A stretch of 12,129 nucleotides of DNA. It comes from Acetobacteraceae bacterium (GTDB lineage Bacteria > Pseudomonadota > Alphaproteobacteria > Acetobacterales > Acetobacteraceae). Position 1 is the stretch's first letter. Each line of letters opens with the position of its first letter. The notes beneath the pieces were generated by a model, which made no database searches, was not told the DNA's origin, and worked only from the letters and a program-made list of their open reading frames with translations. The position numbers and the translations under genes are program-made. Where the stretch lies: positions 1 through 12,129 of the forward strand of contig CANJXD010000126.1 of assembly GCA_947478535.1 (NCBI GenBank), read 5' to 3'. Positions 1 through 6,495 of this stretch are shown here, piece after piece.

Positions 1-282
1 CATGGGTTGATTGGCCTGGCCGGGCTGACTCGGGACCCCTATGCGGTGGGTGGTCCCGATCCGGAGGCGGTGGGCAGGGTGCGGCGTCTGTATGTGCTGC
101 GGGCGGCGCGTGGCGCCGGCGCCGGGCGGGCATTGGTCGAAGCTTCGGCGGAGGTGGCGCGAGACTTCGGCTATGCCAAGCTGCGCGTGCGGTCCCCGGT
201 TTCCGCCTTCGCCTTCTACGCCGCCTGCGGCTTCCTCCGCACGGTGGGTGAGAAGGGCGCGACGCACGCCCGGGTTGTGTAG
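1..282 (+). CDS. GNAT-family N-acetyltransferase, 3' part (5' end outside window)
   Basis: The frame is open from base 1 and ends with TAG at 280-282, giving 93 visible residues. The first in-frame start-like codon is TTG at 7, but the protein most likely begins upstream, since GNAT proteins are usually about 140-180 residues. Visible are the acetyl-CoA-binding motif A (RLYVLRAARGAGAGRAL, with the R-x-x-G-x-G/A core) and the C-terminal motif B region, in which an FAFYAACGF segment matches the usual 'FYexxGF' ending. The family transfers an acetyl group from acetyl-CoA to an amine; the substrate cannot be told from this fragment. Its stop lies only 2 bp from the stop of the convergent kinase gene. 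The family call is firm, the function open. Confidence 0.85.
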   Translation, partial: HGLIGLAGLTRDPYAVGGPDPEAVGRVRRLYVLRAARGAGAGRALVEASAEVARDFGYAKLRVRSPVSAFAFYAACGFLRTVGEKGATHARVV

Positions 283-284
283 GG

Positions 285-1214
285 TTACTCCCGTCGCGCT
301 TCCAGGAAGGCCGTGACCTCCGCCGCGGAGGGGATCGGCGCCACGGCTCCGTAGCCCATGGTGGACAGCGCCGCGGCGGCATTGGCGTAGCGGGCGGCCT
401 GCCAGACATCATCGCCGGCGGCGGCGCGGGCGAGGAAGGCTCCGGCCAGCGTATCCCCGGCCCCGGTCGCATCCACGGCATCGACGCGGTGGCCCTCGAT
501 GGTCGCGCGAGCCTCCCGCGTCGCCACCAGCAGCCCCTGCGCGCCGAGTTTCAGCAGCACCAGCGGGCAGCGCGCCAGGTAGAAATCGGCGATCGCCTCG
601 GCATGGGTCAGCCCTGTCAGCGCGCGGGCATCGTCGAGCGAGGGGAAGCAGATATCGGCCAGCCCGACCGCGGTGTGGATGCAGGCCGAGGCCCGCCGCA
701 GCGGCCAGAGGCGAAGGCGGAGGTTGGTGTCGAAGCTGACAGTGACGCCCGCCGCCCGCGCCACTTCCATCGCGTGGAAACCGGCGTCGCAGGAGGTATC
801 GGAAATGCCGAGCGTGATGCCGGACAGATGCAGGATGCTGGCAGCCCGGATCGCGTCCTCCGGCACATCCTGCGGGCGCAGGCGGCTCGCGGCGCTGCCC
901 TTGCGGTGGAAGGTGAAGTGGTGGCCGGCCTCATCATGGCTGACGAAGTAGACCGCTGTCGGCGCATCCGGGTCGGTGGTGACGGCGCTGTCATCCACCC
1001 CCTCCATCGCCCACAGCGTGCGGAGGCTCTGCCCTGGCCCGTCATCCCCGAGGCGGGTGATCATTCCCGCACGCGCCCCGCTCCGGGCGGCCGCGATGGC
1101 GGCGTTGGACGTGTCTCCGCCATGGCCTTCCAGATACAGGCTGCGGCCATCCGGCCCGGCGGGTTGCTGGTTGAATTCCAGCATGGGTTCACCGAGGCAG
1201 AGGATGTCAGGCAT
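285..1214 (-). CDS. kdgK: 2-keto-3-deoxygluconate kinase (PfkB/ribokinase family)
   Basis: This 309-residue PfkB-family sugar kinase is predicted to phosphorylate 2-keto-3-deoxygluconate with ATP to KDPG in the cytoplasm. The N-terminus ILCLGEPMLEFNQ is typical of KDG kinases. The first PfkB signature is HGGDTSNAAIAAARSGA at about residues 31-47. The second, DATGAGDTLAGAF at 248-260, holds the anion-hole glycines and the catalytic base Asp254. FDTNLRLRLW at 161-170 matches the substrate-side FDxNxRxxLW motif of this subgroup. An in-frame ATG at 1238 would add 8 residues, but ATG 1214 has a GAGGAA ribosome site 6 nt upstream and was chosen. It lies 129 bp downstream of the aldolase gene on the same strand, and the aldolase would consume its product, which strongly supports the substrate. 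Another sugar-acid kinase of the family is the main alternative. Confidence 0.88.
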   Translation of the reverse strand: MPDILCLGEPMLEFNQQPAGPDGRSLYLEGHGGDTSNAAIAAARSGARAGMITRLGDDGPGQSLRTLWAMEGVDDSAVTTDPDAPTAVYFVSHDEAGHHFTFHRKGSAASRLRPQDVPEDAIRAASILHLSGITLGISDTSCDAGFHAMEVARAAGVTVSFDTNLRLRLWPLRRASACIHTAVGLADICFPSLDDARALTGLTHAEAIADFYLARCPLVLLKLGAQGLLVATREARATIEGHRVDAVDATGAGDTLAGAFLARAAAGDDVWQAARYANAAAALSTMGYGAVAPIPSAAEVTAFLEARRE

Positions 1215-1343
1215 TGGGTCTTCCTCAGAGTCGGCCATGTGTGGCGAGGTTCTGCTTGAGCGACTTCTCGCCCGCGATCAAGCGCGCCTTCCCACCAGTC
1301 TGTCGATGATCCCGCGGCAGGGCATGGCGGCGGTTCCCCCGGA
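1215..1343 (-). other. Intergenic gap between aldolase and kinase genes
   Basis: This 129-bp gap contains the kdgK ribosome site but no convincing small gene. Inverted arms GCTTGA (1254-1259) and TCAAGC (1278-1283) enclose an 18-base loop. With only 6 bp per arm and no T-run this is a weak candidate for an operator or mRNA structure. The gap is longer than others in the cluster, so an internal promoter for kdgK is possible, but no clear -35/-10 pair was found. Confidence 0.4.
1221..1226 (-). promoter_or_regulatory. Ribosome binding site deciding the kdgK start
   Basis: On the minus strand GAGGAA lies 6 nt before ATG 1214. The longer in-frame ATG at 1238 has no comparable purine-rich site, so the shorter kinase is preferred. 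Confidence 0.7.
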
Positions 1344-1973
1344 TCAGGCCTGCATCAGGCCAAGCACGTCGCGCGCCGCCGCCTCGATGGCGGCGCGGTC
1401 GCCGCGCGCGATCAGGGCTTCATCCACCAGCCTGCCGCCGATGCCGACGAAGGCGGCGCCGGCCGCCAGGTAGTCCGGCGCGTTGCGGGCATCGACGCCA
1501 CCGGTGGGGCAGAAGGCGACATCGGGGAACACCGCCCGCAGCGCCTTGATATGCGCCGGGCCACCGGCGGAAGACGCCGGGAAGATCTTCACCACATCGC
1601 TGCCGGCGGCAAGTGCGGCGCGCACCTCGGTCGGCGTCATCGCGCCGAGCATGGCGATGGCGCCGGCCGCGCCTGTCGCCGCGGGGATCGCGGGATCGAC
1701 CCAGGGGGCGACGAGGAAGCGGGCGCCGGCGGCGAGGCAGGCATCCGCAGTCGCCCGGTCCCTGACCGTGCCGGCGCCGACCAGCAGCGCCGGGTCCGAG
1801 GCGAGGTCGCGGATCAGCGCCGTGGCGTCGGGCACGGTCATGGTGATCTCGAACACCGTGATCCCGGCGCCGCGCAGCCATTCGATGGCGCGCGCGGCCA
1901 ATGCCGCAGTCGCGGTGCGGACCACGGGGATGACGCGCGCCTGGCGCAGACGGGGCATCAGGGGGTGGGTCAC
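1344..1973 (-). CDS. eda: KDPG/KHG-type aldolase (bifunctional family, Eda-like)
   Basis: This 209-residue class I aldolase matches the family's usual length of about 205-215. It is predicted to split 2-keto-3-deoxy-6-phosphogluconate into pyruvate and glyceraldehyde-3-phosphate, completing the pathway begun by the downstream kinase. The Schiff-base lysine is Lys129 in SDVVKIFPAS, and the general acid/base glutamate is Glu42 in VFEITMTV. GAGTV at 67-71 and FCPTGGV at 154-160 form the substrate pocket and phosphate-binding strand. The position after Glu42 that is Arg in E. coli Eda (TLRT) is Thr46 here, as in several family subgroups, so fine substrate preference is uncertain. The start is GTG at 1973; an ATG at 1958 would remove 5 residues, and neither has a strong ribosome site. 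It begins 55 bp after the end of the rpiR-type gene. Confidence 0.87.
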   Translation of the reverse strand: MTHPLMPRLRQARVIPVVRTATAALAARAIEWLRGAGITVFEITMTVPDATALIRDLASDPALLVGAGTVRDRATADACLAAGARFLVAPWVDPAIPAATGAAGAIAMLGAMTPTEVRAALAAGSDVVKIFPASSAGGPAHIKALRAVFPDVAFCPTGGVDARNAPDYLAAGAAFVGIGGRLVDEALIARGDRAAIEAAARDVLGLMQA

Positions 1974-2028
1974 GGCGATCCGGTTCAGGCTTTGGACGCC
2001 AACGCTATCATGGACAGGCCGGGCGCCG

Positions 2029-2862
2029 TCAGCCCTCCGCCCCTTCCTCCCGCAGCGCGGCGTCGATGGCGGCGAGGCGGGTGAGGGTGGCGGGGGGCGA
2101 GAGCAGCGCGACGGTGGTAGCCAGCGCCTCCGCCATCGCGTGCAGGGCGAGGGGCGCGAGGCGGGGGGAAGGGGGTGGCGGCTCCTTGGGGAACGGGCAG
2201 GCGAGCGTCAGGGCCGCCTCGTTGAACAGGGGGCTGGCGGGCTGGGTCAGGGCGATGACGGTAGCGCCGGCGGCACGCGCCCGGGCGGCGGCGCGGCGAA
2301 TCTCCCGCCCCGCACCATCGGCGGACAGGCAGACCGCCACCGAATCGGGGGCGAGGGTCGCGGCGGCCATGGCAATCGCCAGCGGGTCCCGCCGCGCGAC
2401 GACTGCTCGGCAGAGGCGGGCGAGCGCGAAGGCCAGGGCTTCCGCGGGGGCGGCGGCGGCGCCGAAACCCCAGACCTCCACCCGCCCGGCCTGCGTCAGC
2501 GCCAGGGCTGCGCCCTGCATCGCGGCGGGGTCCAGCGCATCGCGCAGCGCGGCAAGGCGCGCGATGGCGGCATCCAGCACCGCGGCTGGGGCTTTCTCCA
2601 GCGGGGTTTCGCGCGTGATGACATGGCCGGGCGAGCCGGCTTGGCGGCTGGGGGCTGCGAGCGCGGCGCGGAATTCGGCAAACCCCTGAAATCCGAGCGC
2701 GCGGCAGAAGCGCAGCACGGTGGGGTCCGAAACCCCGGCGCGACGGGCGAGGGTGGCCATGCTGGCCTGGGCGAGGCCGGCGGGGTCCGCCACCACGCAA
2801 TCCGCCACTTTCCGCTCCGCCACGCTCAGCGCCGGCAGGGCGGCCGCGATCCGGTCCCGCAT
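2029..2862 (-). CDS. RpiR-family transcriptional regulator (HTH + SIS domain)
   Basis: This 277-residue protein has the normal RpiR layout. The N-terminal helix-turn-helix domain (about 1-75) includes LSVAERKVADCVVADP and ATLARRAGVSDPTVLRFCRALGFQGFAEF in shortened RpiR form. The C-terminal SIS sugar-phosphate domain (about 115-225) includes RVEVWGFG at 127-134, GATVIALTQPASPLF and a following acidic-poor tail. Such proteins control sugar-phosphate catabolism genes and respond to intermediates such as KDPG, as in HexR. The SIS pocket is unusual: GFGAS is GFGAA and the S-x-S/T-G-R-T loop reads SADGAG, so conserved phosphate-binding Ser/Thr side chains are missing. The open frame extends far upstream, but homology begins at ATG 2862, which has an AGGGGGG site 5 nt upstream. 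Position ahead of aldolase and kinase suggests it regulates them. Confidence 0.87.
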   Translation of the reverse strand: MRDRIAAALPALSVAERKVADCVVADPAGLAQASMATLARRAGVSDPTVLRFCRALGFQGFAEFRAALAAPSRQAGSPGHVITRETPLEKAPAAVLDAAIARLAALRDALDPAAMQGAALALTQAGRVEVWGFGAAAAPAEALAFALARLCRAVVARRDPLAIAMAAATLAPDSVAVCLSADGAGREIRRAAARARAAGATVIALTQPASPLFNEAALTLACPFPKEPPPPSPRLAPLALHAMAEALATTVALLSPPATLTRLAAIDAALREEGAEG

Positions 2863-2916
2863 GGCCGCCCCCCTGGATGCGGGGGCAGATTGGCCATGCG
2901 GCGCGGCGCGTATCAA

Positions 2917-2937
2917 GGGCGCCTGATCAGGCGTCCC
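2917..2937. promoter_or_regulatory. Palindrome / hairpin upstream of the rpiR-type gene
   Basis: CGCCTGATCAGGCG at 2920-2933 is a perfect 14-bp palindrome. It is flanked by GGG (2917-2919) and CCC (2935-2937), which can extend it with a single-base bulge. It overlaps the stop codon of the coiled-coil gene and lies about 58 bp before the regulator's start. As DNA it could be an operator for the RpiR-type protein. As RNA it could form a stem with a GATC loop between the two reading frames. There is no T-run, so an intrinsic terminator is unlikely. Confidence 0.4.
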
Positions 2938-3259
2938 GCTCGGCCCGGCGCAGCATGGCATCCGCCGTCGCCTGCAGGCGGGCGGCTTCGGCCTGGGCGC
3001 GGATCGTATCCTCCGCCGCGCTGTCGAGCGTATCCCGCAATGTCGAGGCGGTGGTGCCGAGGCCGGAGACGGCGGCGCCGAGGCTGGCCAGCTGCTCGCG
3101 GAAATGCGCCACCGCGGCCCGCTGTTCCTCCAGCGCCGCTTCCAGGCTGCGGAGTGCGACGCGCAGGCGCCGGTCCCCGGCATCGGGGAAGGGGACGACC
3201 ACCGTAGCGTGATGCCTTGACGCTTCGCTGCCGGTGATCCGGGCCATATCCTCGGGCAT
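2927..3259 (-). CDS. Small predicted coiled-coil protein of unknown function
   Basis: I do not recognise this 110-residue protein. The start at ATG 3259 has an excellent GGAGG site 6 nt upstream; longer in-frame starts exist but lack such a site. The first 30 residues are non-helical and include a hydrophobic VVVPFP stretch. From about residue 31 to the end the sequence is Ala/Leu/Glu/Arg-rich with heptad-like hydrophobic spacing (RLRVALRSLEAALEEQ, then HFREQLASLGAAV, then EDTIRAQAEAARLQATAD). This suggests a long helix pair or coiled coil. There is no signal peptide, transmembrane segment or cysteine. It ends 64 bp before the RpiR-type gene on the same strand and is probably the first gene of the transcript. 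The clean ribosome site and codon composition support a real gene; a structural, phasin-like or adaptor role is only a guess. Confidence 0.65.
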   Translation of the reverse strand: MPEDMARITGSEASRHHATVVVPFPDAGDRRLRVALRSLEAALEEQRAAVAHFREQLASLGAAVSGLGTTASTLRDTLDSAAEDTIRAQAEAARLQATADAMLRRAERDA

Positions 3260-3265
3260 GGGGCG

Positions 3266-3270
3266 CCTCC
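3266..3270 (-). promoter_or_regulatory. Ribosome binding site deciding the coiled-coil gene start
   Basis: A perfect GGAGG on the minus strand is followed by six bases and ATG at 3259. This selects the 110-residue form over the 131-residue open frame. Confidence 0.7.
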
Positions 3271-3338
3271 ATCGCGGTTCAGGTGTTGCCAGAGTCTTAA
3301 GCGCGCCCCAGGAAAGCGACAAGTCTCAATAAACGAGA

Positions 3339-3371
3339 AATTCTACCCACCACGACGAATTCCTGCCCACC
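3339..3371. repeat. Short imperfect direct repeat in the divergent intergenic region
   Basis: AATTCTACCCACC (3339-3351) and AATTCCTGCCCACC (3358-3371) are near-copies with starts 19 bp apart. They cover the candidate -10 and -35 elements of the leftward promoter. They could be tandem binding sites for a regulator or chance similarity. Confidence 0.35.
3340..3369 (-). promoter_or_regulatory. Candidate sigma-70-like promoter for the KDG cluster
   Basis: On the minus strand TGGGCA (3369-3364) is followed after 18 bp by TAGAAT (3345-3340). The -10 matches the consensus at five of six positions and the -35 at four of six. This is the least GC-rich part of the divergent intergenic region and lies about 80 bp upstream of the coiled-coil gene's start. 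The call rests on motif matching alone. Confidence 0.3.
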
Positions 3372-3375
3372 TTGT

Positions 3376-3405
3376 CCCAGCCCGGCGCCTCCCCCCGAGG
3401 CTGGG
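3376..3405. other. Inverted repeat in the divergent intergenic region
   Basis: CCCAGCC (3376-3382) and GGCTGGG (3399-3405) are perfect 7-bp inverted arms around 16 bases. An alternative inner pairing is GCCTC (3387-3391) with GAGGC (3397-3401). A short TTT follows on the + strand, too weak for a confident terminator. No gene ends just upstream on the + strand, so a leader structure or binding site is as likely. The rest of the 209-bp gap 3260-3468 holds no gene that I can support and no clear rightward promoter. Confidence 0.3.
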
Positions 3406-3468
3406 CGTTTCAACCTTGGTCCTGGATCGCTACATGACGATGGCGTTCCGCCCCTGGGGATTGTCGCG

Positions 3469-4776
3469 ATGGCCTCCGGCCTCGAATTGCTGCTGATCCT
3501 GCTGCTCGTCCTGCTCAATGGTGCCTTCGCGATGAGCGAGTTGGCCATCGTCTCCGCCCGCCGCACCCGGTTGCAGGCGTTGCAGCGGAAGGGCAATCCG
3601 GGGGCTGCGGCGGCGATCGCGCTGGCGGATGACCCGAAGCGTTTCCTGCCGACGGTGCAGGTGGGCATCACCCTGGTCGGCATCCTGGCCGGCGCCTTCG
3701 GCGGGGCGCGACTTTCGGAGACGATTGGCGGACTGCTGGCGCCGCTGCCGCTGGTTGGCGCCTTCGCGACTGAGATCGCCTTCACGCTGGTGGTCATGCT
3801 GATCACCTACCTCTCCCTCATCCTCGGGGAGTTGGTGCCGAAGCAGTTGGCGCTGCGGAATCCGGAGGCGGTTGCTGTCATCGTCTCTCGCCCTTTGTCA
3901 CTGCTGTCGCGCGTCACCATGCCGGTGATCTGGCTGCTGTCGTCATCCTCCGCGCTGGTGCTGCGCCTGTTCGGGCGGTACGACCCGTCCGACCAGTCCG
4001 TGACGGAAGAGGAAGTGAAGGCCGTGGTGGCGGAGGGGGCGACGTCGGGCGCCATCGAGACGGAGGAGCGGCACATGATCGAGCGGGTGCTGCGCCTGGC
4101 CGACAAGCCGATCCGGGCGCTGATGACACCGCGGACGGAACTGGAATGGATCGACCGCACGGCCTCGGCGGCGGATGTGGCGGAGCGCATCAAGGCCTCC
4201 GGCGTCACCCGCTTCGTGGTGGCGGACCGGCGGGTGGACAATGTGGTGGGCGTGGTCGCGGCGAAGGACCTGCTCGACCAGCTCCTGGCCGGGGAGACGC
4301 TGTCCGTCGCCAAGGCGCTGCGCCAGGCCAGCGTGCTGCCGGACACGCTGCCGGCGCTGGATGCGCTGGAACGCCTGCGGGGCGATCCCATCGGCATGGC
4401 GCTGGTGATGGACGAATACGGCACCTTCGAGGGGGTGGTCACGGCATCGGACCTGCTGGAGGCGATCGTGGGCGAACTCGGTCCGACTCCGGCCACCGAT
4501 TCCACCCCCGTCATCCGCCATGATGGCAGCCTGCTGCTGGAAGGGATGATGCCGTCGGATGAACTGAAGGCGCGGCTCGAATTGCCGGATTTGCCGAAGG
4601 AGGGCACCTATCACACCGTGGCCGGCCTGATGCTGGCGCTGCTGCAGCGGGTGCCGAAGGAAGGCGATCGCATCGCCTGGGCCGGCTGGCGGTTCGAGAT
4701 CGTGGACATGGACGGGCGGCGGGTGGACAAGGTGCTGGCGGTGCGGGACGAGGTGGTGGCTTCGCCGTCAGCGTAG
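3469..4776 (+). CDS. DUF21/CNNM-type membrane protein with CBS pair and CorC_HlyC domain (hemolysin-like family)
   Basis: This 435-residue inner-membrane protein belongs to the family annotated as 'hemolysin' or CorC/TlyC-like, related to CNNM Mg2+ transporters and to E. coli PaeA (YtfL). An N-terminal DUF21 domain (about 1-190) has hydrophobic segments near 5-25, 62-80, 97-120 and 135-170 and carries the family motif GELVPKQLAL at 120-129. A CBS pair follows (about 210-340), with LMTPRTELEWI at its start and MDEYGTFEGVVTASDLLEAI at its end in shortened form. The CorC_HlyC domain occupies about 348-430. The family is linked to cation or polyamine efflux; substrate cannot be assigned here, and the 'hemolysin' name is historical. 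ATG 3469 has a GGGGA site about 8 nt upstream and starts directly with the first membrane segment. The sulfotransferase-fusion gene begins 12 bp after its stop, so the two are probably co-transcribed. Confidence 0.9.
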   Translation: MASGLELLLILLLVLLNGAFAMSELAIVSARRTRLQALQRKGNPGAAAAIALADDPKRFLPTVQVGITLVGILAGAFGGARLSETIGGLLAPLPLVGAFATEIAFTLVVMLITYLSLILGELVPKQLALRNPEAVAVIVSRPLSLLSRVTMPVIWLLSSSSALVLRLFGRYDPSDQSVTEEEVKAVVAEGATSGAIETEERHMIERVLRLADKPIRALMTPRTELEWIDRTASAADVAERIKASGVTRFVVADRRVDNVVGVVAAKDLLDQLLAGETLSVAKALRQASVLPDTLPALDALERLRGDPIGMALVMDEYGTFEGVVTASDLLEAIVGELGPTPATDSTPVIRHDGSLLLEGMMPSDELKARLELPDLPKEGTYHTVAGLMLALLQRVPKEGDRIAWAGWRFEIVDMDGRRVDKVLAVRDEVVASPSA

Positions 4777-4788
4777 TCAGGGGGCGGG

Positions 4789-6480
4789 ATGCAGTCGGGG
4801 ATGCTGTTCGTGTGTGGGTGCCCGCGCAGTGGCACCACCTTCCTGCACAATATCATCGCCAGTCACCCGCAGGTGGCGCTCGGGCTCGAACGGTGGAACA
4901 CGCCGCTGCTCGCCGGGAGGCTTGGCCCGCAGCATTTTGCCGAGGAACGCTTCTTCGACATCCGCCGCGGCGAGACCTGGTACGACAACCTCGACACCTT
5001 CAAGGACTACTACGCGGGCCTGCGCGCCAAATACGCAACCGCGCGCTGGCGCGGGGACAAGGTGCCGCGCGCCTACGAATCCTTCGCCCAACTCGCCACC
5101 GCCTTCGAGACACCACGCTTCGTCTTCGTGGTCCGCAACGTCGTCTCCGTCGCGCGGTCCTGGGAAGCGCGGCGCGCGCGCGGGGTCCACTGGCCCGCGG
5201 ATTGGGATGCGCGGGAGGCGGTGCGGCACTGGAACCGGTCCCTGCACACGGTGCTGGACTGGTCCGCCCGCGTCCCGGTACTGCCTCTGGTCTATGAGGA
5301 TCTGGTCGAGCAGGAAGCCCCTGTGGAGGCGCTGGCCCGCTTCCTCGATCTCGATCCCGCGCCGATGCTGGCACGCCGCAAGCGGATGCTGGAACTGCGG
5401 CACGCGCCGAAGCCGGAAGGTGCGCCGCCGATGGGCGCGCGGACCGAAGGCTCCGGCCTCGGCATCTCCGAGCAGGACCTGCGGCATGTGCTGCGGGAGG
5501 CGGATTTCGAATCCCTCGCTGCCGTGGAACGCCTGGCGGCGCAGCCGATCGATTATGCCGGTGCGTGGCGCGTGGCCGGCACGCCACCGGCGCTGCTCGA
5601 CAAATACAGCGCCAGCGACAAGCGCGTGGTGGACTATCAGACTTGGCAGCCCAAGGGCTGCCGCGCCCGGCTGCGCGGGCCGGAAGTGCCGCTGGAGGCG
5701 ATGCCAGGTGGGGTGCTGACGCTCGGCTCCGCTGCGACCTTCGGGCGGGCGGTGCGGCGGCCCTTCGCGCAGCAGATCGCGGCCGAGCTCGGCGTGCCCG
5801 TCGCCAATGGCGCCATCGGCGGTGCGCGGCCGCATACCTTCCTGAGCGACCCGGGCCTGCAACCCTTCCTCCGCCACGCCGGGGCGGTGGTGATCGAGGC
5901 CGTGTCGGCGCGGGGCTATGCGACGGAGATCTTCACGCCGAACAACGCCTACACGAATGTCGGCGTGGCGGCGGAGGGGATTGCCGCCGGCATGGCGCCG
6001 CTGCCGCGCCCGGCGGGGCGGTTCGTCGATAATGTCTATCGCGCCGCACTGCGGCTGGAGGGGACGGAGCCACTGTGGCGGGCGCGGCTGGTCTGCCTGT
6101 CCGCATGGCTCGCGGATATGCGGAAGCTGGCGCGGATGGTGCGCGGGCGCGGCGTGCTGCTGTGGTTCAGCCAGCGCCCGCCCGACTTCGCCCCGGGCTG
6201 GGACAAGCTGGATGCCTGGACCGGTGGCTTCCCGCACCACATCGACCGCGCCGCGATCGAGATGCTGCGCCCGCATTTCGCGGCGGTGGTGGAGGTGGTG
6301 AGCAGCGCCGGATTGCCGGAGCAGGCGCTGGATGCCGAGACCGGCGAGCCGGTGCCGATCTTCGAGAATACGCCGCAGCCGACGATGAACGGTTACTACC
6401 CCTCTCAGGCCATGCATGACGAGGCGGCGGCGGCGCTGGCGCCGGTGCTGCGGGCGCTGCTGGAGGCAAAGCGGGGCTGA
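4789..6480 (+). CDS. Two-domain protein: sulfotransferase fused to a DUF6473-like domain
   Basis: This is a 563-residue protein. Residues 1-260 are a PAPS-dependent sulfotransferase-like domain. The 5'-phosphosulfate loop is FVCGCPRSGTTFLHNI (7-22), the 3'-phosphate motif is RFVFVVRNVVSVARSW (110-125), and PLVYEDLVEQ at 166-175 is followed by the usual ArgPheLeu helix. Residues from about 275 to 563 form a second domain: VDYQTW (281-286), RLRGP (294-298), LTLGSAATFG (310-319), GARPHTFLSDP (345-355), VLLWFSQRPP (456-465) and GYYPSQAMHDEA near the end. From memory this matches the DUF6473 family, otherwise often a separate protein in alphaproteobacteria and of unknown function. The first domain would move sulfate to a carbohydrate, lipid or peptide acceptor. 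ATG 4789 has AGGGGG just upstream; ATG 4801 is an alternative. The gene ends 15 bp from a convergent permease gene. Confidence 0.8.
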   Translation: MQSGMLFVCGCPRSGTTFLHNIIASHPQVALGLERWNTPLLAGRLGPQHFAEERFFDIRRGETWYDNLDTFKDYYAGLRAKYATARWRGDKVPRAYESFAQLATAFETPRFVFVVRNVVSVARSWEARRARGVHWPADWDAREAVRHWNRSLHTVLDWSARVPVLPLVYEDLVEQEAPVEALARFLDLDPAPMLARRKRMLELRHAPKPEGAPPMGARTEGSGLGISEQDLRHVLREADFESLAAVERLAAQPIDYAGAWRVAGTPPALLDKYSASDKRVVDYQTWQPKGCRARLRGPEVPLEAMPGGVLTLGSAATFGRAVRRPFAQQIAAELGVPVANGAIGGARPHTFLSDPGLQPFLRHAGAVVIEAVSARGYATEIFTPNNAYTNVGVAAEGIAAGMAPLPRPAGRFVDNVYRAALRLEGTEPLWRARLVCLSAWLADMRKLARMVRGRGVLLWFSQRPPDFAPGWDKLDAWTGGFPHHIDRAAIEMLRPHFAAVVEVVSSAGLPEQALDAETGEPVPIFENTPQPTMNGYYPSQAMHDEAAAALAPVLRALLEAKRG

Positions 6481-6495
6481 ACCCGACCGGCCGCA

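Noticed and set aside
1483..3207. 574-codon open frame on the + strand across the aldolase and RpiR genes
   Set aside because: It is low-complexity Gly/Arg/Ala sequence spanning two well-supported minus-strand genes, so a composition artefact.
3376..3405. Intrinsic terminator from the CCCAGCC/GGCTGGG repeat
   Set aside because: The loop is 16 bases, only TTT follows, and no + strand gene ends upstream. It is kept as an unassigned inverted repeat.
4777..6417. 546-codon open frame on the minus strand opposite the sulfotransferase fusion
   Set aside because: Its product is His/Arg/Pro-rich with no recognisable domain. It mirrors a gene with clear motifs, and very GC-rich genes commonly leave the opposite strand open.
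6481..6495. Bidirectional terminator between the convergent genes
   Set aside because: Only 15 bp separate the two stops, and no hairpin or T-run is visible there.
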